Assembly: GCA_963664655.2 (NCBI GenBank)
Contig: OY761554.1
Coordinates: forward strand, 1,054,001 to 1,118,000
Length of the DNA: 64,000 nucleotides
Origin: Desulfospira sp963664655
GTDB taxonomy: Bacteria > Desulfobacterota > Desulfobacteria > Desulfobacterales > Desulfobacteraceae
Direction of reading: 5' to 3'
In this document: piece after piece, positions 33,892-42,284 of the stretch
Numbering within the stretch: the first letter of the stretch is position 1
Layout: every line of letters starts with the position of its first letter
Translations under genes and position numbers: made by a program
The notes under the pieces: generated by a model
Seen by the model: the letters and a program-made list of their open reading frames with translations, nothing else
The model's database searches: none
What the model was told of the DNA's origin: nothing

Positions 33892-34840
33892 TTCGGCCGT
33901 AGGACAGATCGGCCAGCAGGTTGCCCGCCACCACCATGAAGGTAAACAGTAAAAATACGCCCTGGAGAACCGGCAGGTCCCGGGCCCGGATGGCCTCGTA
34001 AGTCAGCAGTCCGATCCCCGGCCATGAAAAGACCGATTCGATGAAAACGCTTCCGGTCATCAGGTGGGCGATTTGCAGGGGGATAAGGGTTGCCACCGGC
34101 AGCAGCGCATTGGGCAGGCAGTGGTGAAAAAGCAGCCGCATTTCACCGATGCCGGCAGCCCTTGCTGTGACAATATAATCTTCCCGCACCGTCATGGCCA
34201 GGGTGTTTCTGACCAGGTAGTAGGTATTGGGCGCAGAGCAGAGCGAAAGGACCAGCAGGGGCAAAACGGCATGGTGGGCGAGGTCAAGCACGCCAATTCC
34301 GCCTTCCAGAGCGCCCATGCCGGCAAAACCGCCCAAAGGAAAGATATTCAGCCCGTATCCGAATATAAGGATGGCGAGGATGGCCCAGATGTAAGAGGGA
34401 ACAGAGTTGATGAACAACGCCCCAAAGAGAAGAAAAAAATCCCTTTTTTTTTCTGTGTGCCATCCGGAATAACTGCCGATCAGAACGCCAAGGACCAACG
34501 ACAATGCCTTGGCCGGGAACAGAAGCGCCAGGGACCATAAAAGTTTATCAAGGATGAGCCCGCCCACCGGCCGGGCATAAGTAAAAGAGACGCCCCAGTC
34601 GCCCCTGAAAATATCAACGACATAATCCATGTACCGGACAATGATAGATTGGTCCAGATTGAACTGCCGGCCCAGCATTTGTGAATCAACGGCCAGGAAC
34701 CGCCCGCCCGGCGCCGAGTCGAGCAGGTAGTCGACATAGGTGCCGGGCATGGCGTGCAAAAGCCAGAAGCTGCAGGAGATGCCGACAGCCAGGGCCATCA
34801 GGGAGGATATTCCCCGGGAAAGAAGATAGTCGTTTTCCAT
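33863..34840 (-). CDS. ABC transporter permease (NikB/DppB-like)
   Basis: The 325-residue protein has six helices, GDWGVSFTYARPVGGLI typical of DppB/NikB, and the coupling motif ARAAGIGEMRLLFHHCLPNA. Its end overlaps the next permease gene by 29 bases. Confidence 0.88.
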   Translation of the reverse strand: MENDYLLSRGISSLMALAVGISCSFWLLHAMPGTYVDYLLDSAPGGRFLAVDSQMLGRQFNLDQSIIVRYMDYVVDIFRGDWGVSFTYARPVGGLILDKLLWSLALLFPAKALSLVLGVLIGSYSGWHTEKKRDFFLLFGALFINSVPSYIWAILAILIFGYGLNIFPLGGFAGMGALEGGIGVLDLAHHAVLPLLVLSLCSAPNTYYLVRNTLAMTVREDYIVTARAAGIGEMRLLFHHCLPNALLPVATLIPLQIAHLMTGSVFIESVFSWPGIGLLTYEAIRARDLPVLQGVFLLFTFMVVAGNLLADLSYGRIDPRVQTGE

Positions 34841-34861
34841 TGGTTTTTTTGCCGGACCGGA

Positions 34862-35617
34862 TTACTTGGCCAAAAGGGTCTCGCAAAGGCCCTCGATATC
34901 CGGCAGCGCCATGTCCAGGGTCTGGCCGTTCAGGGCAGCGGAGAAAATTTCCGGTTTCTGGGGGATTCTGGCGATGATATCAACTTTCGGCATATGGCCG
35001 TTAAGCGCTTCTTCCACCTGATCATTGAGTTTGTTGAGAACGAAACAGATCCGTTTTTCGGCCTTTTGAGCCATTTCCTGCATTTTTTGGGATAACAGCA
35101 CCGACTCGTAGGTGGGGTCCACAATGCCCACGATGACATCGCATCCGGATTCCACCCCCCGGCCAAAATGCTCCACACCGGCCTCTGAATCGATCAGTAC
35201 AATGTCGTTGTCCTCTGTTTTGAGGTTTTCCAGAAACATTTTCGAAAGCACGCCCATGGGGCAGGCACATCCTTCACCGAATTCCTCAATCTTGCCCACC
35301 GGCATGAGTTTAATCCCCTGGGCCTCGGAAAGGCAGTCCTCAGGGATATCCTGGATTTTCCAGCTGCCGGTAAACAACTCCAGCGGGCGTCCTTTGGGAA
35401 AGGCCTCCATCATTTTTTCCTGCAATGCCTTCTTTCCTCCCAGGTGGCCCAGCAAAGAGCCTTGGGCCGGGGTCCCTATGAGCCGGCCAAGGCCGACATT
35501 GCTTTCGTCCGCATCCACCACCAGCACCCGGTGTCCGCGCTGCTGAAACGCCCTTGCCAACAGTACGGTAATGGTACTCTTGCCACAACCGCCTTTACCG
35601 CATATCATGATTTTCAT
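34862..35617 (-). CDS. cooC: CooC-like nickel-insertion ATPase
   Basis: From the ATG at 35617 (preceded by AAGGAATGG) the protein has 251 residues. It starts with the deviant Walker A CGKGGCGKST of MinD/CooC ATPases, has VVDADESNVGL, and carries a C-x-C pair at residues 117-119 (GEGCACPMG), which in CooC binds nickel at the dimer interface. CooC loads nickel into the C-cluster of carbon monoxide dehydrogenase. Finding it inside an ABC/TonB uptake operon is the strongest hint that the operon transports nickel. The CODH gene itself is not in the window. Confidence 0.85.
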   Translation of the reverse strand: MKIMICGKGGCGKSTITVLLARAFQQRGHRVLVVDADESNVGLGRLIGTPAQGSLLGHLGGKKALQEKMMEAFPKGRPLELFTGSWKIQDIPEDCLSEAQGIKLMPVGKIEEFGEGCACPMGVLSKMFLENLKTEDNDIVLIDSEAGVEHFGRGVESGCDVIVGIVDPTYESVLLSQKMQEMAQKAEKRICFVLNKLNDQVEEALNGHMPKVDIIARIPQKPEIFSAALNGQTLDMALPDIEGLCETLLAK

Positions 35618-35637
35618 TTTAGTCCATTCCTTTCCAT

Positions 35638-37302
35638 TTAATGGGATGTTGCCGGCTGAACAGCCAGCAGGGTATAGAGGTCCAAGAGATTTCCGTACAT
35701 GGTTTCCACGGCACCTTGAAAGGCAATCTTGTCCTTCCGGTAGGCCATCAGTCCGTCGGACAGACAGACGGGCAAGGCGGGAACATCCTGAGCCAGAACC
35801 GCCTGCATGTCTAAAGCCAGCTGGTTTCTTTTCGAAGGGATTGTCGTCCGGTGCAGTTCCGCGGCCAACCGGTCGAATTCTTCGCTGCTGTAGCCGTACC
35901 AGTTGGGCCTGCCGAAAAAGAACCGGGTTTGAAAATGGGTGAGGTCGTCGGCGTTGTCGTGCATCAGGTCCGGCATTCCCGACATGAACAGGTGGTTTTT
36001 GTGGACCTCCTTTGACCACATGGAAAAATCAACCTGTTTGAGTTCAAGGGTGATCCCGAACCGCAAGAGATCCTCTCTCAGGACCTCAGCCATTTTTTTT
36101 ACCACACAGGCCGATCCTTTGCCCCCCAGTACGAAGATCAGCCGTACCGGTTCGCCTTCAGGATCGTGCAATACACCGTCTTTCGTGGTGTATCCGGCGC
36201 CGGTCAGCAAGGCTTGCGCACGATCCGGGTCAAAGGTATAAGCGGTCTGATTTTTTTCAATGCAGTCGGCCGCATAACGGGGCATCAGCCAGCTGGTCGC
36301 CGGGGCGCCATAACCGTGGAATACGAGTCTGGCAATCCGGTCCCGGTCTACCAGATGGGCCAACGCCTGCCGAAAGGCCGGCGAGGCAGTCGGGCCGATG
36401 CGGCAGTTGAAGCAGAGCCCGTAGAGCCGTTTTCCCGGATACCGAATCAGGGCAAGCTGATCCTGCCGCTCCAGAAGGGGGGCGATCCATGGCAGCACCG
36501 CATCCACCGCGTGGATTTCACCAGATTTAAGGGCCAGATTGATGATATCGGCATTTTTGATGACCCGTAAAACCACCTTTTCAAAGGCCGGTTTTGGGCC
36601 GTGGTAGCCGTCGAACCGCTGCATTTCAAAAAACTGGCCGGGAATCCGCCGCACAAAAGAAAACGGTCCGGTGCCGATGGGATGCTGGTCTTCATGCCGC
36701 ATGGGTTCGGCAACATCTTTCCAGATGTGCCGGGGAATAACAGCAATTCCGGGGCAGTGAGAAAGATGATCCAGAAACTCGGAAAAGCTTTCTTTGAGAT
36801 AAAAGGTCACGGTGTGGTCATCCGGGCATTCCACTTTTTCCACCATCCACAGCACGGTGGAAAGCCACAGCTGTTTTTCTTTCATGTAATCATAGGTGAA
36901 TTTTACGTCCCGGGCTGTAAAGGGCTCCCCGTCATGCCAGCAGGCATTGTTTACCAGGAAAAAGGTCCACTCCCGGGCCGAGGAATCACTTTGCCAGCTT
37001 TTGGCCAGCCACCCGTCATATCCCCCCTGGCTGTTTTTGGTGACCAGCCCCTCGTATAGCAGCGACCCGGTGGGGCCGCCACCCTTATGAAGGATCGATC
37101 CTTTTAGAAAATCGTCTGTCACCGGCAGCACCAGCGGTTCGCCGGCAACAGCGCCCGGGATCGACATCCAGAAAAGACACAATAAGATACTCAGCCTCGC
37201 CAGGGTCTTTTTAAGACTCATCCACGGGTTTGCGTGGATGAGTCCTGCCCCTGAGGGCGTTATCCGGTTTGGCTTGGTTATGGCTTTAGGTGTTGTTGTC
37301 AT
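35638..37302 (-). CDS. ABC transporter solute-binding protein (NikA/DppA family)
   Basis: The product has 554 residues from 37302, but the classical signal peptide begins at Met28 (MSLKKTLARLSILLCLFWMS, cleaved near AVA-GE), so the true start may be 37221. The SBP_bac_5 fold is seen in LLYEGLVTKNSQGGYDGWLA and FTYDYMKEKQLWLSTV. Relatives bind peptides, nickel-histidine or nickelophore complexes. Met28 sits in an arm of a 12 bp inverted repeat. It lies 12 bases after the TonB receptor gene. Confidence 0.85.
   Translation of the reverse strand: MTTTPKAITKPNRITPSGAGLIHANPWMSLKKTLARLSILLCLFWMSIPGAVAGEPLVLPVTDDFLKGSILHKGGGPTGSLLYEGLVTKNSQGGYDGWLAKSWQSDSSAREWTFFLVNNACWHDGEPFTARDVKFTYDYMKEKQLWLSTVLWMVEKVECPDDHTVTFYLKESFSEFLDHLSHCPGIAVIPRHIWKDVAEPMRHEDQHPIGTGPFSFVRRIPGQFFEMQRFDGYHGPKPAFEKVVLRVIKNADIINLALKSGEIHAVDAVLPWIAPLLERQDQLALIRYPGKRLYGLCFNCRIGPTASPAFRQALAHLVDRDRIARLVFHGYGAPATSWLMPRYAADCIEKNQTAYTFDPDRAQALLTGAGYTTKDGVLHDPEGEPVRLIFVLGGKGSACVVKKMAEVLREDLLRFGITLELKQVDFSMWSKEVHKNHLFMSGMPDLMHDNADDLTHFQTRFFFGRPNWYGYSSEEFDRLAAELHRTTIPSKRNQLALDMQAVLAQDVPALPVCLSDGLMAYRKDKIAFQGAVETMYGNLLDLYTLLAVQPATSH
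37215..37244 (-). promoter_or_regulatory. Inverted repeat over the possible internal start of the binding protein
   Basis: GACTCATCCACG and CGTGGATGAGTC are exact complements with a 6 base loop; the ATG of Met28 lies inside the second arm on the minus strand. If Met28 is the real start, the hairpin would hide it and control the receptor/binding-protein ratio. It might also just slow ribosomes within the reading frame. Confidence 0.45.
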
Positions 37303-37314
37303 GTCTTTTCCAGG

Positions 37315-39507
37315 TTAGAACCGAAAACTCAGTTCAAAGGTAAACGATTGATCTGTCATGGGATAGCCCCGGGAATTTTCGTATTTTTCATTGAACAGGT
37401 TGCTGATATAGGCACTGATGGTCAGGTCCTTGATGCCATATTTGTTGTTGCTGTTGTAAAGGAGCTGGGTGATCCCCAAATCAAATACGTTATACGCTGA
37501 CATATAATTGTCGGTGGAGACATAATTGCCGGACCCGGCAGGCGATTCGGAAACTTCATGGGCGATTTGCTCATCCTGATATTTGTAATCAAGGGATATG
37601 GTGGTTTTTTTGAAAGGATGGTATCGCAGACCGGCGTTGACCCGGTGTTTGGCAACGTCACCGAGTTCCTTCCCGGCGGGCTCATCTCCATCATAATCGT
37701 ATTCCTGGAACATGTAGCCGACATAAAAGGAAAGGCAGTCCAGCAGGTTGCCGCTGATTTCCACCTCGGCACCGTAGCGGTTGACCTCATCCAGGTTGAT
37801 ATACATATCGCTGCCTTCAAGGCCGGCCGGGAGTCCGGCGCCGGTGAAGACTTTTTTTCCGTTTTTCATTTGATACATGGAATATGTGCCGAAATCCCAG
37901 TTGTCCGCCACATAGTCCTTGATCTGATAATAGGAAAAATCCGTCTTGAGGTTGATGTTTTTCCACAGCCGCCGGTTGATAATCAGGTCGTAGTTGACGC
38001 CATGCTCGGGGTCCACCACCGCATACCGGCCGGGGCATACCAGGCAGAAGGGGGCAACATTCCAGAACCGGCTGACACCAAGGGAAACAGAGGTGTCACG
38101 CAGGCAGGCGGCATGGTTATCCAGCTTGTAAGTGGCAAACAGTTTGGGCATCCATGAATCAAAGGATTTTTCAATGTATTTCTGGGCGGGATCAAGGGTG
38201 ACCTGATACCCTTGGACAGAGCCCCAACCCATGATGGTGGAGTAGTTGTTGATGCTCAGATCTACGGCCTCGTACCGCAGGCCGGCCCGCACACTGAAGT
38301 TGTCAGTGACCTGCCAGGTATCTTCGATAAACCCGGATTTATGGCTTCTCACTTTGTTGTCGTCATCTTCTCGTGGTTCAAATGTGACATAGTAATCAAG
38401 GGCGTCGAAGCCCACAACAAGGGTGTGGTTTTTGAACGATTTGATCTCATCCTGGATATTGTAGGCCAGGGTTCTGCCTTTGGAGTTGGGATTTTCGACC
38501 AGTACACCGTTGGTGATCTGGGTGGAATAATGATCGGTTTTTTCGATATAGGACACCCCCAAAGAGATATCACCGATGGACGTCGGCTGGAAATAGGATA
38601 ACCGGTGGGCCCAGTTTTCAAGATAGTATCGGCTGTCCGCTGAAATATCGCCGGCAGTGCTGGATGTCACCACCGGGTAGCTGGAATCATAATCTCCGGA
38701 AGGGTCATTTAGTGCGTAGGATTCGCGTTCCTTTTGCACCAGGTTGCCCATGTATTTGAGATACGCACCGGATGAAAATTTGTACCCGAGCACCAGCCCA
38801 AAGTCTTCGGTATCCGCCGCCCCGTGCCGAAGGTAACCATCTGTCGTATAATTACGGTAGGTTGCGGCGTAATTGAACCCGTTATAACCGCCTTCCAGGA
38901 CCATCCGGTTATCGTAGGTGCCGTATTCTCCAATGCTGGAGGTGATTTTGACGTCCGGTTTGTTGCTGGTTTTTATCTCCGGGAGCTTGGTTTTAAAATT
39001 GATCACCCCGCCCATGGCTTTGCCTGAATATCTTGCCGAATGGGCACCGGGAATGATTTCAACGGATTCAAGCTGATCCAGGGGGACCAGGCTGTAATCC
39101 ACCACCTGGCCAAAGCTTAACGGTTGATCAAAGGTGACGCCGTCTACCGCGTTGACATAACGCCGGACATCGAAACCCCGAAGAAGAATCGGAGATTCCC
39201 CCCGTTCAGACCGGACATCAATGTCGCTTCTTCCTCTGTAATCGACCAGGGCGCTGTCTCTTAGAATGTCCACTACATTGTGGACGGCGGTGGCTTTTTG
39301 ATAGGTTTCAAGGTTGATGGTTGATTTTTCAGGATCAAGGCTCGGCACTTCCTCGTTCTTGGTTGCCGTTACTGTGACATCTTTGAGGGTGTGCGTTTCA
39401 ATGGTTTCGTTCTGGGATTCATCGGTTGCCTGGCTGTTTCCTGCCGGCAGCAGGAAAACAAAACAGGTCATTGCGGCAAAGCAGATCAATTTTGCAAGAA
39501 ATTTCAT
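37315..39507 (-). CDS. TonB-dependent outer-membrane receptor
   Basis: From the ATG at 39507 (GGAGGG upstream) the protein has 730 residues with a signal peptide (MKFLAKLICFAAMTCFVFLL, cleaved near SQA-TD). It has a TonB-box-like stretch (LKDVTVTATK), a plug domain with ILLRGFDVRRYVNAVDGV and SARYSGKAMGGVINFKTK, and a long barrel ending FTFELSFRF. The frame extends 40 codons upstream without a ribosome site. It is the first gene of the operon, so it takes the metal complex across the outer membrane. Nickel is inferred from the CooC neighbour; cobalamin or another siderophore-like ligand remains possible. Confidence 0.9.
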   Translation of the reverse strand: MKFLAKLICFAAMTCFVFLLPAGNSQATDESQNETIETHTLKDVTVTATKNEEVPSLDPEKSTINLETYQKATAVHNVVDILRDSALVDYRGRSDIDVRSERGESPILLRGFDVRRYVNAVDGVTFDQPLSFGQVVDYSLVPLDQLESVEIIPGAHSARYSGKAMGGVINFKTKLPEIKTSNKPDVKITSSIGEYGTYDNRMVLEGGYNGFNYAATYRNYTTDGYLRHGAADTEDFGLVLGYKFSSGAYLKYMGNLVQKERESYALNDPSGDYDSSYPVVTSSTAGDISADSRYYLENWAHRLSYFQPTSIGDISLGVSYIEKTDHYSTQITNGVLVENPNSKGRTLAYNIQDEIKSFKNHTLVVGFDALDYYVTFEPREDDDNKVRSHKSGFIEDTWQVTDNFSVRAGLRYEAVDLSINNYSTIMGWGSVQGYQVTLDPAQKYIEKSFDSWMPKLFATYKLDNHAACLRDTSVSLGVSRFWNVAPFCLVCPGRYAVVDPEHGVNYDLIINRRLWKNINLKTDFSYYQIKDYVADNWDFGTYSMYQMKNGKKVFTGAGLPAGLEGSDMYINLDEVNRYGAEVEISGNLLDCLSFYVGYMFQEYDYDGDEPAGKELGDVAKHRVNAGLRYHPFKKTTISLDYKYQDEQIAHEVSESPAGSGNYVSTDNYMSAYNVFDLGITQLLYNSNNKYGIKDLTISAYISNLFNEKYENSRGYPMTDQSFTFELSFRF

Positions 39508-39682
39508 AAAGTTTCCCTCCATACCTACACATAAAATTGGCTTGGCCCAATCATTGCTTTGACGAAGGGATGCTTTGATGATATGCTCATCTCTGAACAT
39601 CCTTTCACCGCTATGAAAGGGGCTCACGTTAGGGGGCAGCCTTGCATTCCTTGGCCGGAGTAAGGTTGCCTTCTTTTTTTCT

Positions 39683-39790
39683 ATATGAAAGCCTCACCAA
39701 CTCGTCTGGAAAGACTTTCATTTTTTGTTGTGGACCGATGTCTGGCTAAAGAACCCAATACGGTCCGGTTTCTGACCTTCAGGGGATTCC
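39683..39790 (-). ncRNA. Conserved two-hairpin RNA-like motif, copy C
   Basis: On the minus strand, after CCCCTGAAGGTCAGAAACC, GGACCG pairs with CGGTCC (a C-G to G-C change relative to the other copies). The linker ACAACAAAAA follows, then ATGAAAGTCT pairing with AGGCTTTCAT (one U-G). It lies in the leader of the TonB operon, about 175 bases before the start codon. The pairs vary while the stems are kept. Confidence 0.6.
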
Positions 39791-39812
39791 CCTTTATTTT
39801 CAAAACAAAAAA

Positions 39813-39857
39813 GCCACGCAGTCACACCCCCATTCGGGGGCAATGGACCTTCGTGGC
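39813..39857. terminator. Branched stem-loop with T-runs on both strands
   Basis: GCCACG pairs with CGTGGC and the inner CCCCC pairs with GGGGG around ATTC. A T-run follows on each strand, so it could end transcription in both directions. On the minus strand it falls inside the long leader of the TonB operon, between the candidate promoter and motif C, and would act as an attenuator if that promoter is used. Confidence 0.6.
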
Positions 39858-40013
39858 CTTTGGTTTTTTTATGCCTCAAGTTTGTTTTCGTTGACCAGCG
39901 CTGTACCGGATCAACCTAACTGCTTTTTCACAAAAACGTGCCGTAAGACGGCTTCAGCCGTCACAGTTTAAGGTTATATCGTTTCAACACGTTTTGAGCA
40001 TTTGAGCATATGC

Positions 40014-40042
40014 TACCTAACTTGTGGTTTTGCAAATGTCAA
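40014..40042 (-). promoter_or_regulatory. Candidate sigma-70 promoter of the metal-uptake operon
   Basis: On the minus strand TTGACA (40037-40042), a 17 base spacer and TAGGTA (40014-40019), followed by the palindrome AGCATATGCT overlapping the start region, a possible operator. It gives a leader of about 500 bases. The region 39870-40013 shows nothing else except a short GACGGCTgaAGCCGTC hairpin at 39948-39963. Confidence 0.45.
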
Positions 40043-40100
40043 GGGTTTTCCTTAGTTCAAGAGTTCTTCGTGGCTTTTTAAGAAACAGCAGCCGAAGCAT

Positions 40101-41954
40101 TCATGCCTTAAAAAGGGATTTTGACAGATACCCAATGGATGAGGACAACCCAACCACCAGAATGGAGCCGGCATTGTGGGTCACGGCCCCCCAGACCGGG
40201 GTCAGCCAGCCCATGGCCCCGGCAATGACCGATAAAAGGTTGATCAGAAAGCTTAATGCGATGCTGATCTGGATCACCCGGCTCATGGTCCGGCCCAGGG
40301 AGAACAGAACCGGAAGCTTGTCCAGGCGGTCGTTCATCAGGACAATGTCTGCGGTTTCAAGGGCCGCATCCGATCCGTTCAATCCCATGGCAATGCCCGT
40401 GTCCGCCGCCTTGAGCGCCGGGGCATCGTTAATGCCGTCCCCCACATAGACCCGCAGGCCCTTGTCATAGGCGGCAATCCGTTCCAGTTTGTCTGACGGC
40501 GACTGGCAGGCAAAGGCCGCATCAATGCCGATCCGGCGGCTGATGGCGTTCACCGGGGCTTCCTGGTCCCCTGAAATTACGGCAATATCTTTGATTCCCA
40601 TGGATTTAAGCTGCTGGACCACCTGCCGGGCGGCGGGCCGGGCCTGGTCTTCCATGCAGATATATCCGGACAGGGCCTGGTCGATTCTGATTTCCACCGT
40701 GGTGTACCCTTTTTCAGAAAAGGTATCGCTGGTGGTTATTTCCACGGCCCGGCCCCCGACCCGGCCCTTGACCCCGAGACCCGGGATCTGGACCACCTCT
40801 TGAGCCTCCGGCACCTCCAGGGACAAGTCCCGGGCCTTTTGTAAAATGGCCCGGGCCAGGGGATGGTTCATTTTCATTTCCAGGGCCGCAGCGGCTTTCA
40901 GCAGGCGCTGCTCATCCATCCCGTCCCCGCGGGGAATCACTTCTTTGACTTCCGGCGTTCCTTTGGTCAGGGTGCCGGTCTTGTCAAAAAAAAAAGCCCG
41001 GGCCCTGGCCATATGCTCCAGATAAATCCCGCCTTTTACCAGAATCCCCTCCCGGGCGGCAAAGCCAATGGCACAGACCGTGGCCACGGGCCCGGCCAGA
41101 AGAAAGGAGCAGGGGCAGCCCACAATCAATACCGTGATGGCCCGCTCAATGTCCCGGGTGGCGGCAAATGTGATCAGTGCACTGGACAGGATAACGGGGG
41201 TAAACCACCGGGCATACCGGTCCACAATTTTGGCGGAATCCGTTTTGGACTGCTCTGCTGCGGTCACCAGGGAGATGATTTTGCCCATGGTTGAATCGCT
41301 GCCCACCTTTTCGGTTCTGACCCGGATAAACCCGTCGCTGTTCACGGTTCCGGCCCAGACCTCATCCCCTTGTTTTTTGGGTTTGGGCACCGGCTCCCCG
41401 GTCACGGCGGATTCATCCACGGCACAGGTTCCGTCCACCACAATCCCGTCCACCGGGATCATGCCGCCGGGCTTTACAATAACCACATCGCCTTTGCCTA
41501 ATTCGGACACCTTAACGGTTTTTTCCCGGCCGTTTTCTTCCAGGACCGCCGTATCCGGGGACTTCTTTATCAAGGCCTCAATGGCGTGGCGTGCAGAATC
41601 GCTGACCGCTTCTTCCACTAAGGCACCGGCCACCATAATGGCGGAGACCACGGCCGCCTCCAGGAAATGGCCGCTGACAAGACAGGCCATAATGGCAATG
41701 GACACCAGTTCATCCACGTTCATCCGCCGCTTCATGATGCCTTTGGCCGCTTCCATAATGATGGGAACCCCGTTGACCAGAACCGATAAAAGCAGTACCA
41801 ACTCCGTTACACTGAACACCGGCAACCCTTTTACCGGAACCATCCCGGCCAGGTATGCCAGGGGGATCAGGGCCGTACCGCCGGCGGTTCTGATGAAATC
41901 TTCAGATGAAAAAATTTCTTTGTATATATTTAAATTGGCATGCCGTCTAATCAT
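40101..41954 (-). CDS. Heavy-metal P1B-type ATPase
   Basis: The start at 41954 follows AAAGGA; an ATG at 41981 is less likely. The 617-residue protein has the membrane metal motif CPC (VGCPCSFLLAGP, about 277), the phosphorylation site DKTGTLTKG (about 322), the hinge GDGINDAPALKAAD, and TGEPVPKPKKQGDEV of the actuator domain. It lacks the usual N-terminal HMA metal-binding domain. CPC-type pumps export Cu, Zn, Cd or related ions; the ion here is open. It stands upstream of the metal-uptake operon on the same strand and may balance it. Confidence 0.88.
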   Translation of the reverse strand: MIRRHANLNIYKEIFSSEDFIRTAGGTALIPLAYLAGMVPVKGLPVFSVTELVLLLSVLVNGVPIIMEAAKGIMKRRMNVDELVSIAIMACLVSGHFLEAAVVSAIMVAGALVEEAVSDSARHAIEALIKKSPDTAVLEENGREKTVKVSELGKGDVVIVKPGGMIPVDGIVVDGTCAVDESAVTGEPVPKPKKQGDEVWAGTVNSDGFIRVRTEKVGSDSTMGKIISLVTAAEQSKTDSAKIVDRYARWFTPVILSSALITFAATRDIERAITVLIVGCPCSFLLAGPVATVCAIGFAAREGILVKGGIYLEHMARARAFFFDKTGTLTKGTPEVKEVIPRGDGMDEQRLLKAAAALEMKMNHPLARAILQKARDLSLEVPEAQEVVQIPGLGVKGRVGGRAVEITTSDTFSEKGYTTVEIRIDQALSGYICMEDQARPAARQVVQQLKSMGIKDIAVISGDQEAPVNAISRRIGIDAAFACQSPSDKLERIAAYDKGLRVYVGDGINDAPALKAADTGIAMGLNGSDAALETADIVLMNDRLDKLPVLFSLGRTMSRVIQISIALSFLINLLSVIAGAMGWLTPVWGAVTHNAGSILVVGLSSSIGYLSKSLFKA

Positions 41955-42284
41955 TTTCCGTTCCTTTTGTTTGTATGTCATATTGTTTGATGATCAATTT
42001 ATATGGTTAACTCAATATATGGATTATATGTATTAGTCAAGTAGTTTGTTGATCAAATATTTTTATTATAAAATTAAAACAGCGGGTTTACGGCATGAGC
42101 GGCATCAGGGGAACCGCATTTTATTAGAGATCAAACGGACTATTCCAAACCCGCCTATCCTGTGGCCGCCACGGAATTTCTTGACATTTATAGCTGGTTT
42201 ACATATGGGTCTGAGACTGACATAAAAGCTATTGGCTGACGGCTGATGGCTAACAGCTAATAGCTAATAGCGGGAGCGGAATCA
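41955..42284. promoter_or_regulatory. AT-rich divergent region between P-type ATPase and MFS genes
   Basis: Near the ATPase start are two related sites, TTGATGATCAATTTATAT (41976-41993 region, read along the plus strand) and GTTGATCAAATATT (42049-42062). Both hold TGATCA and could be operators of a metal-responsive repressor. Near the MFS gene is a low-complexity stretch of imperfect GGCTGATGGCTAA and GCTAATA repeats (42225-42270). No gene was found. Confidence 0.35.

Noticed and set aside
39600..39680. Cobalamin riboswitch in the TonB leader
   Set aside because: The minus strand contains AAGGCTGCCCCCTAACGTGAG, loosely like the B12-box region, but the other conserved blocks of the cobalamin aptamer are not visible around it.
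42180..42284. Sigma-70 promoter for the MFS gene at TTGACATTTATAG
   Set aside because: The nearest -10-like sequence is only 13 bases away, too close for a working promoter.
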